DNA of 64,000 nucleotides from Pseudobacter sp. (GTDB lineage Bacteria > Bacteroidota > Bacteroidia > Chitinophagales > Chitinophagaceae). The notes under the pieces are model-generated. The model did no database searches, was not told the origin of the DNA, and saw only the letters and a program-made list of their open reading frames with translations. Each line of letters opens with the position of its first letter. Within the stretch, counting starts at the first letter, position 1. Below, piece after piece: positions 35,175-46,200 of the stretch. A program made the position numbers and the translations under genes. The stretch covers positions 62,001-126,000 of the forward strand of contig JAFIGX010000014.1 of assembly GCA_017849455.1 (NCBI GenBank). The letters run 5' to 3'.

Positions 35175-36005
35175 ATGAACATGAAACCGGTAAGCAGCCC
35201 TTTGCCCTGGGGTAAAGTAAGTGCTGTTATTATTACGTACAATGAGGAACGGAACATTCGCAGAACGCTCTCACAGCTTCATTGGTGTGATGAGATCATT
35301 ATTGTGGACAGCTACAGTACCGATGCCACCGTTGATATCTGCAGGGAATTCAATTGTACCATTTATTTGAGGGAGTTCAATGGGTATGGCTCTCAAAAAC
35401 GCTATGCTGTTTCGAAAGCCACGCACGACTGGATCCTTTGCATCGATGCCGATGAGGTTTTGAGCGATGAACTGGTGGAGGAGATCACCACCCTGCCGGC
35501 ACAGGACCTGGCCGATTATGCAGCCTTCTCTTTCCGTATGAACCTGGTTTTCCTCGATAAAGAATTCAGGCATGGAAAAGAAAGCGGCCGGTATTTCATG
35601 AGGCTTTTCAACAGGATGAAAGGCGGGTTCACGGACGACAAAGTGCATGAAAGCATCCGCGTGAACGGCCCCGTAAAAAGATTGAACTCCATCATAAGGC
35701 ATTATAGCTATACAAGTCTTCACCAATGTCTTGAAAAAAGCAACCGCTACTCGACCTATTCAGCCGAGATGGCCTTCAATAAAGGAAAGGACAAACCTAT
35801 GGCAGTCGTACTGCTCGGTTTACCTTTCAATTTCATCAAATATTATGTGCTGGAAAGGAATTGTCTGAACGGCATCAAAGGTTTTTACTGGTCTGTTTTC
35901 TCGAGCTATTATCATTTCGCCAAGCATGTTAAATTAAAGGAGCTGCGCGATAGCTATCGTAAGCAAAACGCATCTGTTCGCAATGTTCCTAAAGTCATTT
36001 CCTGA
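35175..36005 (+). CDS. GT2 glycosyltransferase (WaaE/KdtX-like)
   Basis: About 276 residues with a GT-A domain: SAVIITYNEERNIRRTLSQL, the IVDSYSTDATVDIC signature that replaces the usual DDGS, and CIDADEVLSDELVEEI containing the metal-binding acids. These traits place it with WaaE/KdtX-type transferases, which decorate lipopolysaccharide cores, usually with glucose. A basic C-terminal amphipathic region (LPFNFIKYYVLERN) suggests membrane contact. The frame opens at 35049, but ATG at 35175 or 35181 begins the recognisable protein. A deacetylase follows two bases later, so both act in the same surface-sugar process. Confidence 0.88.
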   Translation: MNMKPVSSPLPWGKVSAVIITYNEERNIRRTLSQLHWCDEIIIVDSYSTDATVDICREFNCTIYLREFNGYGSQKRYAVSKATHDWILCIDADEVLSDELVEEITTLPAQDLADYAAFSFRMNLVFLDKEFRHGKESGRYFMRLFNRMKGGFTDDKVHESIRVNGPVKRLNSIIRHYSYTSLHQCLEKSNRYSTYSAEMAFNKGKDKPMAVVLLGLPFNFIKYYVLERNCLNGIKGFYWSVFSSYYHFAKHVKLKELRDSYRKQNASVRNVPKVIS

Positions 36006-36007
36006 TC

Positions 36008-36799
36008 ATGGGCTGGTACCTTATCGCAGCGATGATCGTCGTATTGTTGGCGGGCGGCTTGTTCCTGTTGAAAGACCGTGCCGCCAAAAATGCCGCCCTT
36101 CGGGTATTGATGTATCATAAGGTATCTGCCGACGGCACGAGGGATTTCCTGACCGTTCCGGTAGAAGATCTCCGCCGGCAATTCAATCACCTCCTTGCAG
36201 AAGGGTACACACCTGTTCTGTTGAGCGATCTCGTAAAATTTGTACAACATAAACAAGCTTTACCCTTAAAACCCGTTCTCATAACTTTCGATGATGGGTA
36301 TCGCGACAACTACACTGTCATGTACCCATTGCTGAAAGAACTGGGCATGAAGGCAAATATTTTCCTCGTGCCTACCTACGTTATGGAGGCCGAAGCCAAC
36401 CGGGATCCGCAATACCTGAACCTTCAGGAGTTGCAAAAGATGGATAAGGCTCTGGTTGAATTCGGTCTCCATTCCTATCAGCATAGAAACTACAAAGAAC
36501 TTACCACGCGCCAGGTAGACGATGATCTTATCCAGGCCCAGGCCTGGCTCACTGCCCATAGCATTCCATTCCAACCATGCCTTGCCTTTCCCTACGGCGC
36601 CTATCCCAAAAAGAACCCGGTAAGAAGAGCTGCATTTTTCGATACGCTCGGCCTGAACAAGATCGTGGTGGCCTTTCGTATCGGCAACCGTGTCAACCCC
36701 CTCCCTCTCCGAAATCCCTTGCTGGTACAAAGGCTCGATATCCGGGGCGATGCGCCTGCTGGAAAATTCGAACGCCTGATTCTCCACGGCAAGCGCTGA
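36008..36799 (+). CDS. membrane-anchored polysaccharide deacetylase
   Basis: A 263-residue carbohydrate esterase family 4 (NodB-fold) protein. An uncleaved N-terminal anchor (WYLIAAMIVVLLAGGLFLL) precedes the catalytic domain. Motif 1 is ITFDDGYRDNY with the base and metal aspartates. Motif 2 is FGLHSYQHRNY with the two metal histidines. LAFPYGAY corresponds to motif 3. It would remove N- or O-acetyl groups from a periplasmic polysaccharide. It lies two bases after the WaaE-like gene and 132 bases before an FAD oxidoreductase, a set that looks like late surface-glycan modification. Confidence 0.88.
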   Translation: MGWYLIAAMIVVLLAGGLFLLKDRAAKNAALRVLMYHKVSADGTRDFLTVPVEDLRRQFNHLLAEGYTPVLLSDLVKFVQHKQALPLKPVLITFDDGYRDNYTVMYPLLKELGMKANIFLVPTYVMEAEANRDPQYLNLQELQKMDKALVEFGLHSYQHRNYKELTTRQVDDDLIQAQAWLTAHSIPFQPCLAFPYGAYPKKNPVRRAAFFDTLGLNKIVVAFRIGNRVNPLPLRNPLLVQRLDIRGDAPAGKFERLILHGKR

Positions 36800-36931
36800 T
36801 AACAAAAGCTCAGTTATATTTGACAAATTTTTCTGTTACCGGCATCCCGTGCCAGTTAAAATGGCGTATAGGTACACGCTGATCATAAACAGGAATGGCG
36901 CCTATGGCCGGAACGGAAATCATTCAACTGC

Positions 36932-38515
36932 ATGACTAAAAGGGCTATTATCATTGGCGCAGGGCCGGCGGGCCTTACCGCCGCTTACGAACTGCTGCAT
37001 CGTACGGATATCATACCTGTGATCCTGGAAAAATCGGGTGATATCGGCGGACTGTCGAAAACGGTGAACTATAAAGGAAACCGGATCGATATCGGCGGCC
37101 ACCGCTTCTTCTCCAAATCCGATAAGGTCATGGACTGGTGGCTCAAGATACTGCCGCTGGAAAATACTTCCGATAATAAACCATTCGAGATCCGCTACCG
37201 GCAAAGCTCCCGGACCGTTTCCCCATCATCGATGCCCGCCACCTCCGGCAATGAAAAAGACAAAGTGATGCTTGTCCGCAACCGGTTATCGAGGATCTAT
37301 TATCTCCGCAATTTTTTTTCGTACCCCATTGCTTTATCGGCCGATACCATCCGTAAGCTCGGTGTGATGAAGATCGCGCGTATCGGGTTTTCCTATCTGC
37401 GTTCAAAAATAATTCCCGTGAGACCAGAGCGCTCGCTGGAAGATTTTTATATCAACCGTTTCGGAAAAAATCTATACCGCACTTTTTTCAAGGACTATAC
37501 GGAAAAAGTATGGGGCATGCCCTGCAGCCATATTTCGGCTGAATGGGGGGCACAACGCATCAAAAAATTGTCGATCACCAAAGCAGTGGTGCATGCGGTG
37601 AGGAAGAAACTGTCGGTGGGCCGCAAGGATTCACTGGCGCAAAAAGGTACCGAGACCAGCCTCATCGAAAAATTCCTTTATCCCAAATACGGGCCCGGAC
37701 AATTATGGGAAGAAGTGGGCAGGATCATAAAGGAGAAAGGTGGTGAGATATACTTTCACCAGGATGTGCAGAATATCCGCACGGAAGGGAATATGATCAA
37801 AGAGGTAACAGCCAGGGATATCCGAAATGGAAACATCTCGACTTTTGCCGGCGATTATTTCTTCTCCACCATGCCCGTTAAAGAGCTGGTGGCCGGCCTG
37901 CAGGCCAATGTGCCGGCTGAAGTGGCAAGCATTGCCGGCGGCTTGCAGTACCGCGATTTCATTACTGTAGGACTTCTCCTGAAAAAATTGAAACTGGAAG
38001 ATAGCGGCGGCGCCGGTACACCGCTCATCAAAGACAACTGGATCTATATCCAGGAAAAGGACGTGAAGCTGGGGAGACTGCAGGTCTTCAACAACTGGAG
38101 CCCTTTCCTGGTGAACGATCCCGACACCGTATGGCTCGGCCTTGAGTATTTCTGCAATAAAGGCGATGAACTTTGGGAAATGCCCGACCCCGCATTCATG
38201 CAATTTGCGGTCCGTGAACTGGCTGCCATCGGGATCATCGACGCACAGGATGTGCTCGACAGTACACTGATCCGGATGGAAAAGACCTATCCGGCTTATT
38301 TCGGCACGTATCCCTCTTTCGATAAGGTGAGGAATTATCTCGACAGTTTCGAGAATCTTTTCCTGGTCGGCCGTAATGGCATGCACAAATACAATAACTC
38401 CGATCATTCCATGCTTACGGCCATGACGGCGGTCGACAATATCATCAATAATGTACGCTCCAGGGATAATATCTGGGCCATCAATACGGAAAATGAGTAC
38501 CACGAAAAAAAATAA
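36932..38515 (+). CDS. FAD-dependent NAD(P)-binding oxidoreductase (UDP-galactopyranose mutase-like)
   Basis: A 527-residue flavoprotein. It opens with the dinucleotide-binding fold [18 protein letters not shown], the acidic end of strand 2 in [15 protein letters not shown], and [18 protein letters not shown], typical of the UDP-galactopyranose mutase and protoporphyrinogen-oxidase-like superfamily. The C-terminal FAD motif is [17 protein letters not shown]. In glycan clusters such proteins rearrange or oxidise activated sugars, which fits its place after a glycosyltransferase and a deacetylase. It is longer than true Glf enzymes (about 370-390), so mutase activity is uncertain. It converges on the dnaJ-like gene with 27 bases between stops. 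Confidence 0.82.
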   Translation: MTKRAIIIGAGPAGLTAAYELLHRTDIIPVILEKSGDIGGLSKTVNYKGNRIDIGGHRFFSKSDKVMDWWLKILPLENTSDNKPFEIRYRQSSRTVSPSSMPATSGNEKDKVMLVRNRLSRIYYLRNFFSYPIALSADTIRKLGVMKIARIGFSYLRSKIIPVRPERSLEDFYINRFGKNLYRTFFKDYTEKVWGMPCSHISAEWGAQRIKKLSITKAVVHAVRKKLSVGRKDSLAQKGTETSLIEKFLYPKYGPGQLWEEVGRIIKEKGGEIYFHQDVQNIRTEGNMIKEVTARDIRNGNISTFAGDYFFSTMPVKELVAGLQANVPAEVASIAGGLQYRDFITVGLLLKKLKLEDSGGAGTPLIKDNWIYIQEKDVKLGRLQVFNNWSPFLVNDPDTVWLGLEYFCNKGDELWEMPDPAFMQFAVRELAAIGIIDAQDVLDSTLIRMEKTYPAYFGTYPSFDKVRNYLDSFENLFLVGRNGMHKYNNSDHSMLTAMTAVDNIINNVRSRDNIWAINTENEYHEKK

Positions 38516-38542
38516 AGCACCTGCCTTTTTCAACCTGCCAAC

Positions 38543-39448
38543 CTATCTGAACGTCTCCTTCAATTGCCTGAACAATTCTTTCTGTTGATCGGTGAGGTGT
38601 TCCGGCAACTCTACCTGGATCTCTACCATCAAGTCTCCATGCTGATTCGGATGATCGTATACCGGCATTCCCTTGCCTTTGATGCGCAGCAGCTTTCCAT
38701 GCTGCGTTCCGGGCGGGATGGTGATATTGAGTTTGCCCGATAAGGTATTGATCTCTTTCTTTCCTCCTAATACAGCGGTGAAAAGATCTATGCCGAGCTG
38801 TTGCCGGATATTGTCCTGCTCTCTGGTATACATGGGATGCGGTGCTACCTGTATGGTGAGATAGAGATCGCCGGGTTGCCCGCCATTATTGCCTGCTCCG
38901 CCTTTACCTGCCAGCCGGATCATCAATCCCCTGTAACTACCGGGCTTCAGTTTAATGCGAAGTTTCTGACCATTGAGGTCGATGATCTTCGATGCGCCAT
39001 GGTAGGCATCTTCGAGGCTAATGCCGAGTTCGTAGTGGAGGTCCTGCCCTTTTCGGGTACGGCCTTTGCGACCGGAGCGTGAATATGGATTGCCCCCGCC
39101 CTGGTTCCTGAAAAAGGATTCGAAGATATCATTAGGGTCGCCTTCAAAACCAAAAAATCCGCCATTGTCCGGGCTGCCCTGGTATTGACGGTAATTGGGG
39201 CCCTGCGCCTGTGCTTCTTCATTCACGCGGTTCCAGTTCTCGCCGTAGAGATCGTATTTCTTTCTTTTCTCCTTATCGCTCAATACCTCATAGGCTTCAT
39301 TGACCTCCTTGAATTTATTCTCTGCTTCCTTGTTATTGGGATTTTTATCAGGATGGTATTTAACGGCGAGCTTGCGGAATGCTTTTTTGATCTCGTCTTC
39401 GGTGGCCTTCCTGTTAACTCCCAGAATGCTGTAATAGTCTTTCGCCAC
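38543..39448 (-). CDS. DnaJ/CbpA-type co-chaperone (no zinc finger)
   Basis: About 301 residues. The J-domain (about 1-68) has the HPD motif in [11 protein letters not shown] and hands substrates to DnaK. A Gly/Phe-rich linker ([21 protein letters not shown]) follows, then two beta-sandwich substrate domains ([16 protein letters not shown] and [15 protein letters not shown]). The zinc-finger CxxCxGxG repeats are absent, so it is the CbpA/class B type. The frame opens at an ATG at 39496, but the GTG at 39448 gives [11 protein letters not shown], equal to the usual family start, and is preferred. Confidence 0.88.
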   Translation of the reverse strand: MAKDYYSILGVNRKATEDEIKKAFRKLAVKYHPDKNPNNKEAENKFKEVNEAYEVLSDKEKRKKYDLYGENWNRVNEEAQAQGPNYRQYQGSPDNGGFFGFEGDPNDIFESFFRNQGGGNPYSRSGRKGRTRKGQDLHYELGISLEDAYHGASKIIDLNGQKLRIKLKPGSYRGLMIRLAGKGGAGNNGGQPGDLYLTIQVAPHPMYTREQDNIRQQLGIDLFTAVLGGKKEINTLSGKLNITIPPGTQHGKLLRIKGKGMPVYDHPNQHGDLMVEIQVELPEHLTDQQKELFRQLKETFR

Positions 39449-39541
39449 TGTATGATTTTTAAGTGTGAACCGGCTGTGATCGGGAAAAGGGGTCAAGTGG
39501 AAGACAATTTACAAAATTGCCGCTCCATCTTAAAAAAACAA

Positions 39542-39570
39542 TTTGAAATCAGGGAAGATCAATATTTTTG
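39542..39570 (+). promoter_or_regulatory. promoter of the SUKH gene
   Basis: TTTG (39542-39545) and TATTTTTG (39563-39570), 17 bases apart, match the Bacteroidota consensus. A start near 39577 gives a leader of about 24 bases before the ATG at 39601. The immunity-type gene therefore has its own promoter, independent of the toxin operon it faces. Confidence 0.6.
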
Positions 39571-39600
39571 AATAGACACTAATCTTGCAAAACCAAACAA

Positions 39601-40206
39601 ATGAATGAAAAGCTCCAGCAATTGGAAAAGGTCCTGGGTACTATCAATCCTCCACTCATTCGTTATCTCGATAATGGTGCTGACAGCCGGCAGATCACCG
39701 ATCTCTTTAAGAATTATTCCCTCTCTATTGCTGATACCTCAACGTTATATGCTCTTTTTGCATGGCATAATGGAACAAACCTGAATGAGGAAGAACATTG
39801 CCTGAACTTTTGTTTATTCCCGGATTTTATTTTGATGTCGCTCGATGATGTGCGGGAGTGTATCGAGACTGATCATTATTTCAATTTCAAGGGCAAGGGA
39901 TTGATACCGCTATTCCGTTCCTGCGGCGGGGATTTTCTGGCCATCAAGGCCCGTGAGTATGACCAGTCGCCCCAGTCGGCAAGTGTATACTTTTGTTCCC
40001 CGCGGGTAACGACGGATGATAATTATATTTCGATGTACGATAGCCTGGATACGATGATCGATTGCATCCTGCTCAGTTATGAGCGGTCATATTATTTCAT
40101 CAACCCGGAAGACAATCTCATCGATAGGGATATCGATGAGATCTACCATTTGTCGGAAAGGCTTAATCCCGGATCACAATACTGGACTTCCGATGAGGTA
40201 TTGTGA
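39601..40206 (+). CDS. SUKH (SMI1/KNR4) family protein, probable immunity protein
   Basis: A 201-residue cytoplasmic protein with the SUKH pattern. There is an N-terminal helical part with LYALFAWHNGTNLNEEE, corresponding to the family's conserved glycine-containing turn, then FCLFPDFILMSLDDVREC. A strand follows with GLIPLFRSCGGDFLAI, matching the usual WIPIFxxxGGDFLxID. A C-terminal half contains DTMIDCILLSYER. SUKH proteins are known immunity factors that neutralise several classes of nuclease toxins. The facing gene ends in a nuclease domain 29 bases away, which makes it the likely target. Convergent orientation is unusual, since immunity genes normally follow the toxin on the same strand. 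Confidence 0.85.
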   Translation: MNEKLQQLEKVLGTINPPLIRYLDNGADSRQITDLFKNYSLSIADTSTLYALFAWHNGTNLNEEEHCLNFCLFPDFILMSLDDVRECIETDHYFNFKGKGLIPLFRSCGGDFLAIKAREYDQSPQSASVYFCSPRVTTDDNYISMYDSLDTMIDCILLSYERSYYFINPEDNLIDRDIDEIYHLSERLNPGSQYWTSDEVL

Positions 40207-40235
40207 TCCAGGACCAGCCTTCAATAATAGCTCAT

Positions 40236-43200
40236 TTAAAAAGCAAGGCCCAATGCATTGAGATAACTTTCCTTCTCACTATCATTCATATTTCTCATAT
40301 TGTAATCATTGATCCAGAAAATACCTTTCCCTATTCCATAAAATAACATGCCGTACAACCCCGCTCTGCCTGCCAAACCATTCAATAGCGGCGATGGCCG
40401 GAAGCCAGGAACAGAGGGTGAAGGAACACGTGGAACGATCGGAACGTAAATTACAGGTGGCGGCTGTACCGGTTTCGGTTGTGGAGTATAGACAGGGACC
40501 GGAACGATCGGGGTTATTTTGGGTATCAATACCACCAGGAAGTTATCGCCTACCTTCATTTTGTTACCCGTGCCATACCCACCATACATGAATCTCAGGT
40601 CAATTGCCTGGAATTGTTGTTCACCTACCGGCACGAATCTCACCCAGGCATTTCTACCTCCCTGCATCGTTGTGGCGTAAGCGAACTCATCCCTGCTTTT
40701 GCCAAAGGGCGCCAGGCCTGGTAATTTCCGGGTTGCCTGTTCCCGGTTCCTTTCAGCAGCTTTTCCTCCCCCATTATACGTCAATAAATTCCATTGTGGA
40801 TTAGCTTTCAGTGCATCTCTTGTGAGTGCATAGATATCAGGGGTAAAGTCCTCGAATACGAAATGGATCCCTTTAATATTGAGGGAATTAAATCCTGGAA
40901 TGCCCATGATCACCTGGCTCAGTTGCTTTACCTGGTTCTCTGTTAATGACGGAACCAGGATTTTCTGCCCCTCCTTTATTTTATTGGCATCCTTGATATT
41001 ATTGATGCGTTGAAGCATTTCAACAGTGGTGCCCCTTGCTTTGGCGATGCCACTTAAAGTTTCGCCTTTCTTGACGGTATACTCTTCACCTCCTCCATTG
41101 AAATCGACCTTCGCAATAAAATTATTGGAGTAATAGGCATAGGGAGATTGCCATGGATACTCATCCTCTCTTGGGTCGATGCTCAGGAACCTGCATATCC
41201 GTGGATCATAGATCCTGAGCCCAAAGTCATAACTGCTTCCTTCACCTCTCACTTCTTTGTCCTGTTCTTTGCCATTGAAACCATATCTGCCAAGGGCCCC
41301 ATATTTTCTTCCGGGCATCAGCAGTCCTCCGGGGTAGTAGTCATTGGCCGAAACGATATCAGCCTCATAATAACCTACCATGCCGGCGTTTGTGGTACTC
41401 TGTACCTGGAATTTCCTGTCCGTAACTGTTACCAGCACATTGCCTATGTGATTCGTCAGTTCAAAGATCTTTTCGCCTCTGATAAATGTATCGATCTTTG
41501 CCGGCTCCCAACCTGCTGCTAATGATACCGATACCTGTACTGCAGTATGTTCCATCGCTATTCCTATCCTGTTACTGCCATACAGGTGAGTCTCTTTTTG
41601 TTTTACGTTACTGGCCTGGACCTCATAAACAGACATCACATTCCCTGCTCCATCCCGCACATATACGGTCGTTATTCCACCGGCTGTTTTTGTGATCCTG
41701 TTCCCGGCCGCATCATACGTGAAATTGATGATATTGCCACTCTTATTTATACTGCTGATCCTGCCATATACATTCCACGAGATGGTAGTGTCCTTATCCT
41801 TCGTCAGATTACCAATGGAATCATACTGATAATTACCCGGATTTTGTGAACCTATGTCGTTACCATAGGTTACGCCTGCTGCATCCGATACATAATCCAA
41901 TTGGTTCCTGTTGGATTTATAATAGTAAGTGAGATCGTCCATCACTATTGGATTGCCCGCGCCCAACGACGGGGAGCCGTTTCGCTTATAGCTAAGGATA
42001 TTGCCGTTAGGATCGTATTTGATGGTCTCCTTGTAATCATTGAGGATCACGGGCATCCATTGATTGTTATTGTCAAGTCCCTTGTATGCCTGCATGGCCA
42101 CAAGCCGGTTCAATTGGTCATATCGGTATTGATAGAATAAAGCTTCTCTGATCGTGGAAGAAGGGTTCCCTTTGAGCAGACCACCATTGTTCATCGTGAT
42201 GGCAGCAATATTGCCATTGTATAAGGAGCCTAAGTTCAGGCCCATTGGCGGTCTTGCAAAAGCGCTGCCGGTTGTTGCTATCGCCGTATAATCGATCCAG
42301 TTGTTGCCATCGACCGACTGGTCGTAGTAATGCAATGCAAATCCCAACACATCGCGGGCAACTGCAGAGCTTACGGTGCCATCACGACCCATATCTTTCG
42401 CTGTATCCAGCAAAGTACTGTTCACTCCTTTTAACCAGCCCTGTATCGTATAGGCATAATCCATACCCTGTACTCTCAATTTGCCATATTCCATCCGGGC
42501 CAAAGGGCTATGTTTATAGTATTGATAGGATGCATCCTGGTCCCAGATTATTTTATCCCGGCTGGTATAAACGCCGAGCAGGCGGTTCTCTGCATCGTAC
42601 AGATAGCGATGGTAAAACGCATCTTTTAGTCCGGGCTGGTAACTGACCATATTTACTTTAGCGCTGATCAGATCATAATCATAGGCAATATATTTAAGGC
42701 GGTCCGATACGGGGCCCAGGGCCGATACGCCCATGAGGTTCTGGAGCAGGGTATCTACATTGCCATGCACATCGTACGTAAAGAATGTTGCACTATAGAA
42801 ATCCGGATCAGTAGCGAAATTCCTGGTGCCGGTATAACTAATGCGGTTACGCAGGTTCCTGGGAGTGAACATGGGGGTATAGGATGCCAGCCCTGCTTCA
42901 TCATACACAGTAAAAGTGATCTGCTCTTTTGATGCCCCGGTATTCAGCCAGTTTTTCAATTGTAGTGTGTCCTGGCTTACTACCTGCGACATGCTGCCGT
43001 TCGTTTGAGGTTTCTGCCCTACTTCGATAATGCGGCCCAGATTATCGTAGATCGTATAACTGAACTTACTTTCCACGAATTGTTGTTTATTCTGGCTCAC
43101 CACAAGTCTGCCGAGCTTATCATACCAGTAGTAAGTCGTTCCACCATCGGGTGTTCGCTGGGCTACCAGATTGTCCAGGCTATTATACCTGAATTCAGTC

Positions 43201-46200
43201 ATATATTCGTGTGGAGGAGCAACCAGGTAATCCCCTGCCCTTCCATTCTTCACCTGGAGTGCAAAGGCTGCTGAAAAATCAGGCTTTACTCCTTTGGGCG
43301 GAACGGTTTTTACCAGGTTGCCTGCCATATCGTAATAATGAAGGGTATAATGGTACTCGCTGTTATTGAAGGTGACCGTGAAGATCTCCCTGTCTTTGGC
43401 CGACATACATTTATCACGATAGCTCGCTTCCAGGTTTGCCAACAGAGTCGCATTCCTTTGTTCTATGATCTGCTGGCCCATAGCCACGGCCATTGAATAG
43501 GTAGCCTGGCAGGGAGGATCTTTCATACCAACGCCCGTAGTATCATTGAACGGTTTGGTGTCTGCACAGATCACGGTCTGGCTGCCGCCCGTTCCATTGA
43601 GGTTACAGGCAGGAGTAGCTGCGGCAGCGGCTTTTGCATAATCTATCCAACTATATTGAAAACCTGTTCTGTAATTGATGAAGCGCTGATAGTTGAGATT
43701 GCTTTCTATGGATGTTTGTGAGAGGTCTGCAGAATCGAAGACCGGCGCTATATTGTACGGCGTTACGAAATAGGATTTGAACTCCTGGGTGAGCGCTTTC
43801 AGGTCCGAGCAGGTAAGGCAACGTGGAGCAGGACTGGCGCCACATTTCAAAAAATCGGGTAATGGCTGCGGAAAGTTCAGCGGGTAATAGTAAACATCGA
43901 GGGAATCGCAGACGGAGAACGGACAACTGGCGATACAGGAATCCTTGACACAAGTCTGCAAATTATCATCCCAATGATATCCATTCAGACAAAGATGGGG
44001 CACTATCAAGTCCGACACACACTTTTGCAGGTACGGGTCCCAATGGTAACCTACCGGACAGAGAGGAGGAGGAGGAGGCAGTATGATCCTTGCCATTGTT
44101 GTATTCCTGGCAGCCGGTTGGTTATTGTTGCTGCCGGCAAATCCCGCAACAGCACAGGGTGATCCATCAACGCAGGCATAGGTGACGGACCTGGTCTCCG
44201 TTGTACAGATGAACTTCCTGCCAAATTCCTGGCAGTGGTCCATCCCCTGGAATACGGGCAAGGTCAGTGTATCTCCATATTTATTGCGCAGGTATTGATT
44301 CAATGCACTGAAATTAGAAGGGTTTACCCCGGAGGCAGTTGCTTCTGCCCTGATCTCGTTGAACCGGTTACAAGTGCAGGTGTCTATCTCCGTTATGACG
44401 GAAGGAACGAGATTCGGGGTTTTGCCATAAGGCTTTGGAAACTCTATCACAAAAGGATTACAGTAATTTGTTCGGGGGATATTATACGAAGCAAATACCG
44501 TGTTCACCACTTCCTCGAAGTTCCGTGGGGTGCCATCATTGGGAGTGTTGGGCGGTACGGTGGAAGCACCATAGGGATTGGCCGCATTGATCCCTTTTTT
44601 GCACACCGCCTTCATCTTCGTGGTGATGTCATTCAGTATCTGGTCCCTGAGCGGATGCCTGGCCAATGAATCGCATTGAAGTAAAGCTTGTTTCCAGGTC
44701 TCTATATAACTGTCGCAGGGATCTTTGCGGTTGAGGATAGGATAAGGCGGATCACCCGGGTTGGCAGGCCAGAATGACCAGTCGCCATTGCTCTGTAAAT
44801 TGAATTGGTCCACTGTCTGTCTTTCCGTAGGGAAATGCAGGATGAATCCTTGCTGGGCCAGCGTATTGGCATTGGGAACAGGCCGCTGGTTGTTCAGGTA
44901 TTGATTTACGTGTTTCTCCCTTTCATAAGCATACAGGCCCTTGAATATGGTCCAGAGCTGATCTTTCTCTTCAGTAGTCGTCAGATCAGCATACGGTGGC
45001 TGTTTGGGGGCATTCACATAACAGGATTTGCGAAGGTTGAGGTCTGCCAACTGATCGCATTTTAAATTTCCGTAGGCGACCTGCCACATGCTCAGGCTGA
45101 CATACTTGTTCGACACGTAATAATTCTTCACCCAATTCTCCATGATGCTTTTATTGCCGGGGTCGAGCGAATAAAAAGGATCATTGTAGGGAGCTGCTGT
45201 GGTATTGCCGGAAAAAAGGATATAATTTTTATTTGTACTGGCCGCTTCTGAATAGGTTTCCGTGTTGATGAAATCGCTGATCCAATTATAGGAAGGGGCC
45301 ATGGTAGCTGATTCGGAGAAAATCAGTTTCTGGTATTCCGGGTGATAAGGCAGCAGTGCTTCTGCCCATTTGAGATCAAAAGCGGTAACAAAATCGGCCT
45401 GGCTGAGCGTGCTGAGCACTGCATTGATCGGGTCGATGGCATTCAGTGATGTCAGGTAATTGCCGGCATTTCCGGTAACAACATCTTTAGGGTACCTGTA
45501 AAACGGCCTGTTTCCCGGAGAGGTTTTAAAAATGTTATACTCATTGAACATGGAGCCTGATCCTGTTTCCTGCGCATATTGTCCACTGTATGGCACCATA
45601 TCCGCCAGCATCAGTTGCCGTTTCGTGGCCTGGACTTTTGAAACATCGGTACAAAGCCTGTCGCAATTTCTTTTTGCCTCATCGTAGGCTGCCTTGATCT
45701 GACCTTCCAGTGGTACGGGGTCCGGATTGCCCAGCGAATGGAGGAAAGCAGTTCTGAAATCGGTGAAACTACCCAGGGCAGTATTGCATGATTGGCAGGT
45801 AACTGTGGATGGCGCATTGCAATTGGTGACGATCTGAAGCGCTCTATAGATCGAGTCGATCAGTAAAGAATCCTTTTGACACCAGCCTTTTCCTTCCTGC
45901 ATATAATCTTTCTTATACTTCTGCAGGGATGCTTCACTCAATGTGAGCGTTTTCCGTACCATGTAGGAGCCTACTGTGAGCGGAACGGTGAAACTGATAT
46001 TATTGCTGGCCGTCGTAACGCCATCCGAGAATTTATCGACGGCCGTATTGCAATTGTTATCGGCGTTTAGATTTATGTTGCTGAATTTTTTGATGACCGG
46101 GGCCTTCACACCCGCTTCATCCGTGATGGTGATCTCGAGATCGTACTGGCAATCGTAACATATAGTCGATGGATTGGAACCCGGACAAACGGGCAGGGAC

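Noticed and set aside
36800..36931. Possible gene between the deacetylase and the FAD oxidoreductase
   Set aside because: The spacer is 132 bases and contains no frame with a plausible start. It is treated as leader sequence.
37703..38533. Minus-strand open frame of 276 codons opposite the FAD oxidoreductase
   Set aside because: Antisense shadow of a gene with clear FAD motifs.
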